DNA of 6,384 nucleotides from Chitinophagaceae bacterium. GTDB taxonomy: Bacteria > Bacteroidota > Bacteroidia > Chitinophagales > Chitinophagaceae. Both the position numbers and the translations under genes were made by a program. Position 1 is the first letter of the stretch; every line of letters starts with the position of its first letter. The notes beneath the pieces were generated by a model. That model saw only the letters and a program-made list of their open reading frames with translations, had not been told where the DNA came from and made no database searches. Below, piece after piece: positions 6,301 to 6,384 of the stretch. The DNA lies in the NCBI GenBank assembly GCA_003167015.1, contig PMUF01000247.1, positions 1-6,384 on the forward strand. The letters are read 5' to 3'.

Positions 6301-6384
6301 TCAGCGAAAAGTCACACTGCCGGATCACATCCTCGATCATCCCCTCCAAACCCATCCTTCGCCCGTCATCCGGTGAATAGATCC
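3362..6384 (-). CDS. icmF: Fused isobutyryl-CoA mutase IcmF, missing its N-terminal B12-binding domain at the window edge
   Basis: About 1,007 codons are inside the window. The frame stays open to the right edge (IYSPDDGRR precedes the Met at 6353-6355), so that Met is internal and the cobalamin-binding domain lies outside. Residues here count from that Met. After the end of the B12 domain (LEGMIEDVIRQCD) and an Ala/Pro-rich linker (50-75) comes a MeaB-like G-protein domain: Walker A GTGGAGKS (85-92), SVDPSKKKTGGALLGDR (115-131), ESAGVGQ (178-184) and NKFD (225-228) for guanine specificity. It should gate loading of adenosylcobalamin. The large mutase domain follows, with GYHIAEAGA (His684) and HTNAYDEAITTP. 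Two substrate-pocket positions read Phe466 (RMFAG) and Gln646 (AQNT); methylmalonyl-CoA mutase has Tyr and Arg there. This supports isobutyryl-CoA/n-butyryl-CoA interconversion. Compared with Cupriavidus-type IcmF, about 36 extra residues lie between these two positions, including the GDLPEGNNGLGL region, which I believe is usual in Bacteroidota. glk follows 8 bp downstream. Confidence 0.93.
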   Translation of the reverse strand, partial: IYSPDDGRRMGLEGMIEDVIRQCDFSLNGSPSNFKGEMKLGEWKDIRKIARAITNAENGVAAPQVAGQLPAQGAAGAAEPPTSGITIPVIGITGTGGAGKSSVTDELVRRYLNQFPDKTLAVISVDPSKKKTGGALLGDRIRMNAISSPRAYMRSLATRDSDKALSAHVQEAIDICKAAGYDLIILESAGVGQSDASILDYSDLSLYVMTPEYGAASQLEKINMLDYADLVVLNKFDKAGALDALHDIRKQYKRNHNLWNAKDGDLPIVGTIAAQFNDEGINELFDKLIATIEKKTGVHLGSIEAHPHLRDTATQSLIIPPSRVRYLSEITASIRDYNQRTDEQADIASRLYKVTGALEELPAESPGRQPLEERKEWLEKQLMPVCKKLIEEWETTRDRYRKEYFEYEVRGKKIQQPLYTESLSHLRIPRIAVPRFKDWGDILRWRVQENFPGKYPFTAGTFPLKRSEEDPTRMFAGEGSPERTNKRFHYVSAGQPAKRLSTAFDSVTLYGEDPDYRPDIYGKIGNAGVSIATVDDAKKLYSGFDLCDPRTSVSMTINGPAPILLAFFLNAAIDQQCEKYLAANGGVAANGGVTHAKAHYAGDLPEGNNGLGLTLLGLSGEEVLPPDIYEKIRAEALSQVRGTVQADILKEDQAQNTCIFSTEFALRLMGDVQEWFIRRKVRNFYSVSISGYHIAEAGANPITQLAFTLANGFTYVEYYLSRGMALDEFAPNLSFFFSNGMDPEYSVIGRVARRIWAKAIKHIYKGNSRSQQLKYHIQTSGRSLHAQEIDFNDIRTTLQALYAIYDNCNSLHTNAYDEAITTPTEESVRRAMAIQLIINRELGTARTENFIQGSFAIEELTDLVEEAVLTEFDRLTDRGGVLGAMERMYQRNKIQEESLYYEGLKHSGELPIVGVNTFLGKGGSPTILPSEVIRSTTEEKDQQIRNLQAFRERNADRCPDMLRRLKAVAVNNGNLFEELMETVRYCTLGEITNALYEVGGQYRRNM
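4604..4639 (-). repeat. 18-bp tandem duplication within icmF
   Basis: Two adjacent 18-bp units (4604-4621 and 4622-4639) match at 16 of 18 positions. They encode AANGGV twice in a row, in a loop of the mutase domain just before the GDLPEGNNGLGL segment. The duplication keeps frame and sits in a region that is variable among IcmF proteins, so it is probably a harmless loop expansion. Confidence 0.7.

Overview
The window looks like chromosomal core DNA of a Bacteroidota bacterium, most likely of the Chitinophagaceae type and moderately GC-rich. Three things point there. The isobutyryl-CoA mutase has the form I associate with Bacteroidota, including the GDLPEGNNGLGL segment. Start codons sit behind A/T-rich leaders with little Shine-Dalgarno. 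A TAnnTTTG-type -7 element (TACCTTTG) lies before the first gene. No mobile element, CRISPR array, rRNA or tRNA was seen.

Layout, left to right. (1) 1-162, minus: the N-terminus of a 2-oxoacid:ferredoxin oxidoreductase alpha subunit (KorA type), running off the left edge. (2) 163-358: non-coding, with a promoter candidate, a strong hairpin followed by a T-run that faces the plus strand, and a small hairpin. (3) 359-658, minus: a small secreted YXWGXW-repeat protein. (4) 659-773: a divergent intergenic region with two direct repeats and a palindrome. (5) 774-2045, plus: a DUF763-family gene, intact along its length except for one in-frame TAG at 1473-1475. Past the stop the same frame continues through a helix-hairpin-helix motif to a C-terminal QLRLF, which resembles a beta-sliding-clamp-binding peptide. 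(6) 2042-2221 (or up to 2296), minus: a small charged hypothetical ORF whose stop overlaps the DUF763 stop. (7) 2337-3353, minus: glucokinase. (8) 3362-6384, minus: most of a fused isobutyryl-CoA mutase (IcmF), containing the G-protein chaperone domain and the mutase domain; the N-terminal B12-binding domain lies beyond the right edge.

How the genes relate. icmF and glk are 8 bp apart on the same strand and are probably co-transcribed; the small hypothetical ORF may be the third gene of that unit. IcmF interconverts isobutyryl-CoA and n-butyryl-CoA, linking branched-chain and straight-chain acyl-CoA metabolism. KorA oxidises 2-oxoacids to acyl-CoA with ferredoxin. Glucokinase feeds glucose into glycolysis. 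The block is therefore mainly central carbon metabolism. The DUF763 gene stands apart: its motifs suggest a DNA-associated role. It is the most interesting locus here, both because of the interrupting amber codon and because of the possible clamp-binding tail.
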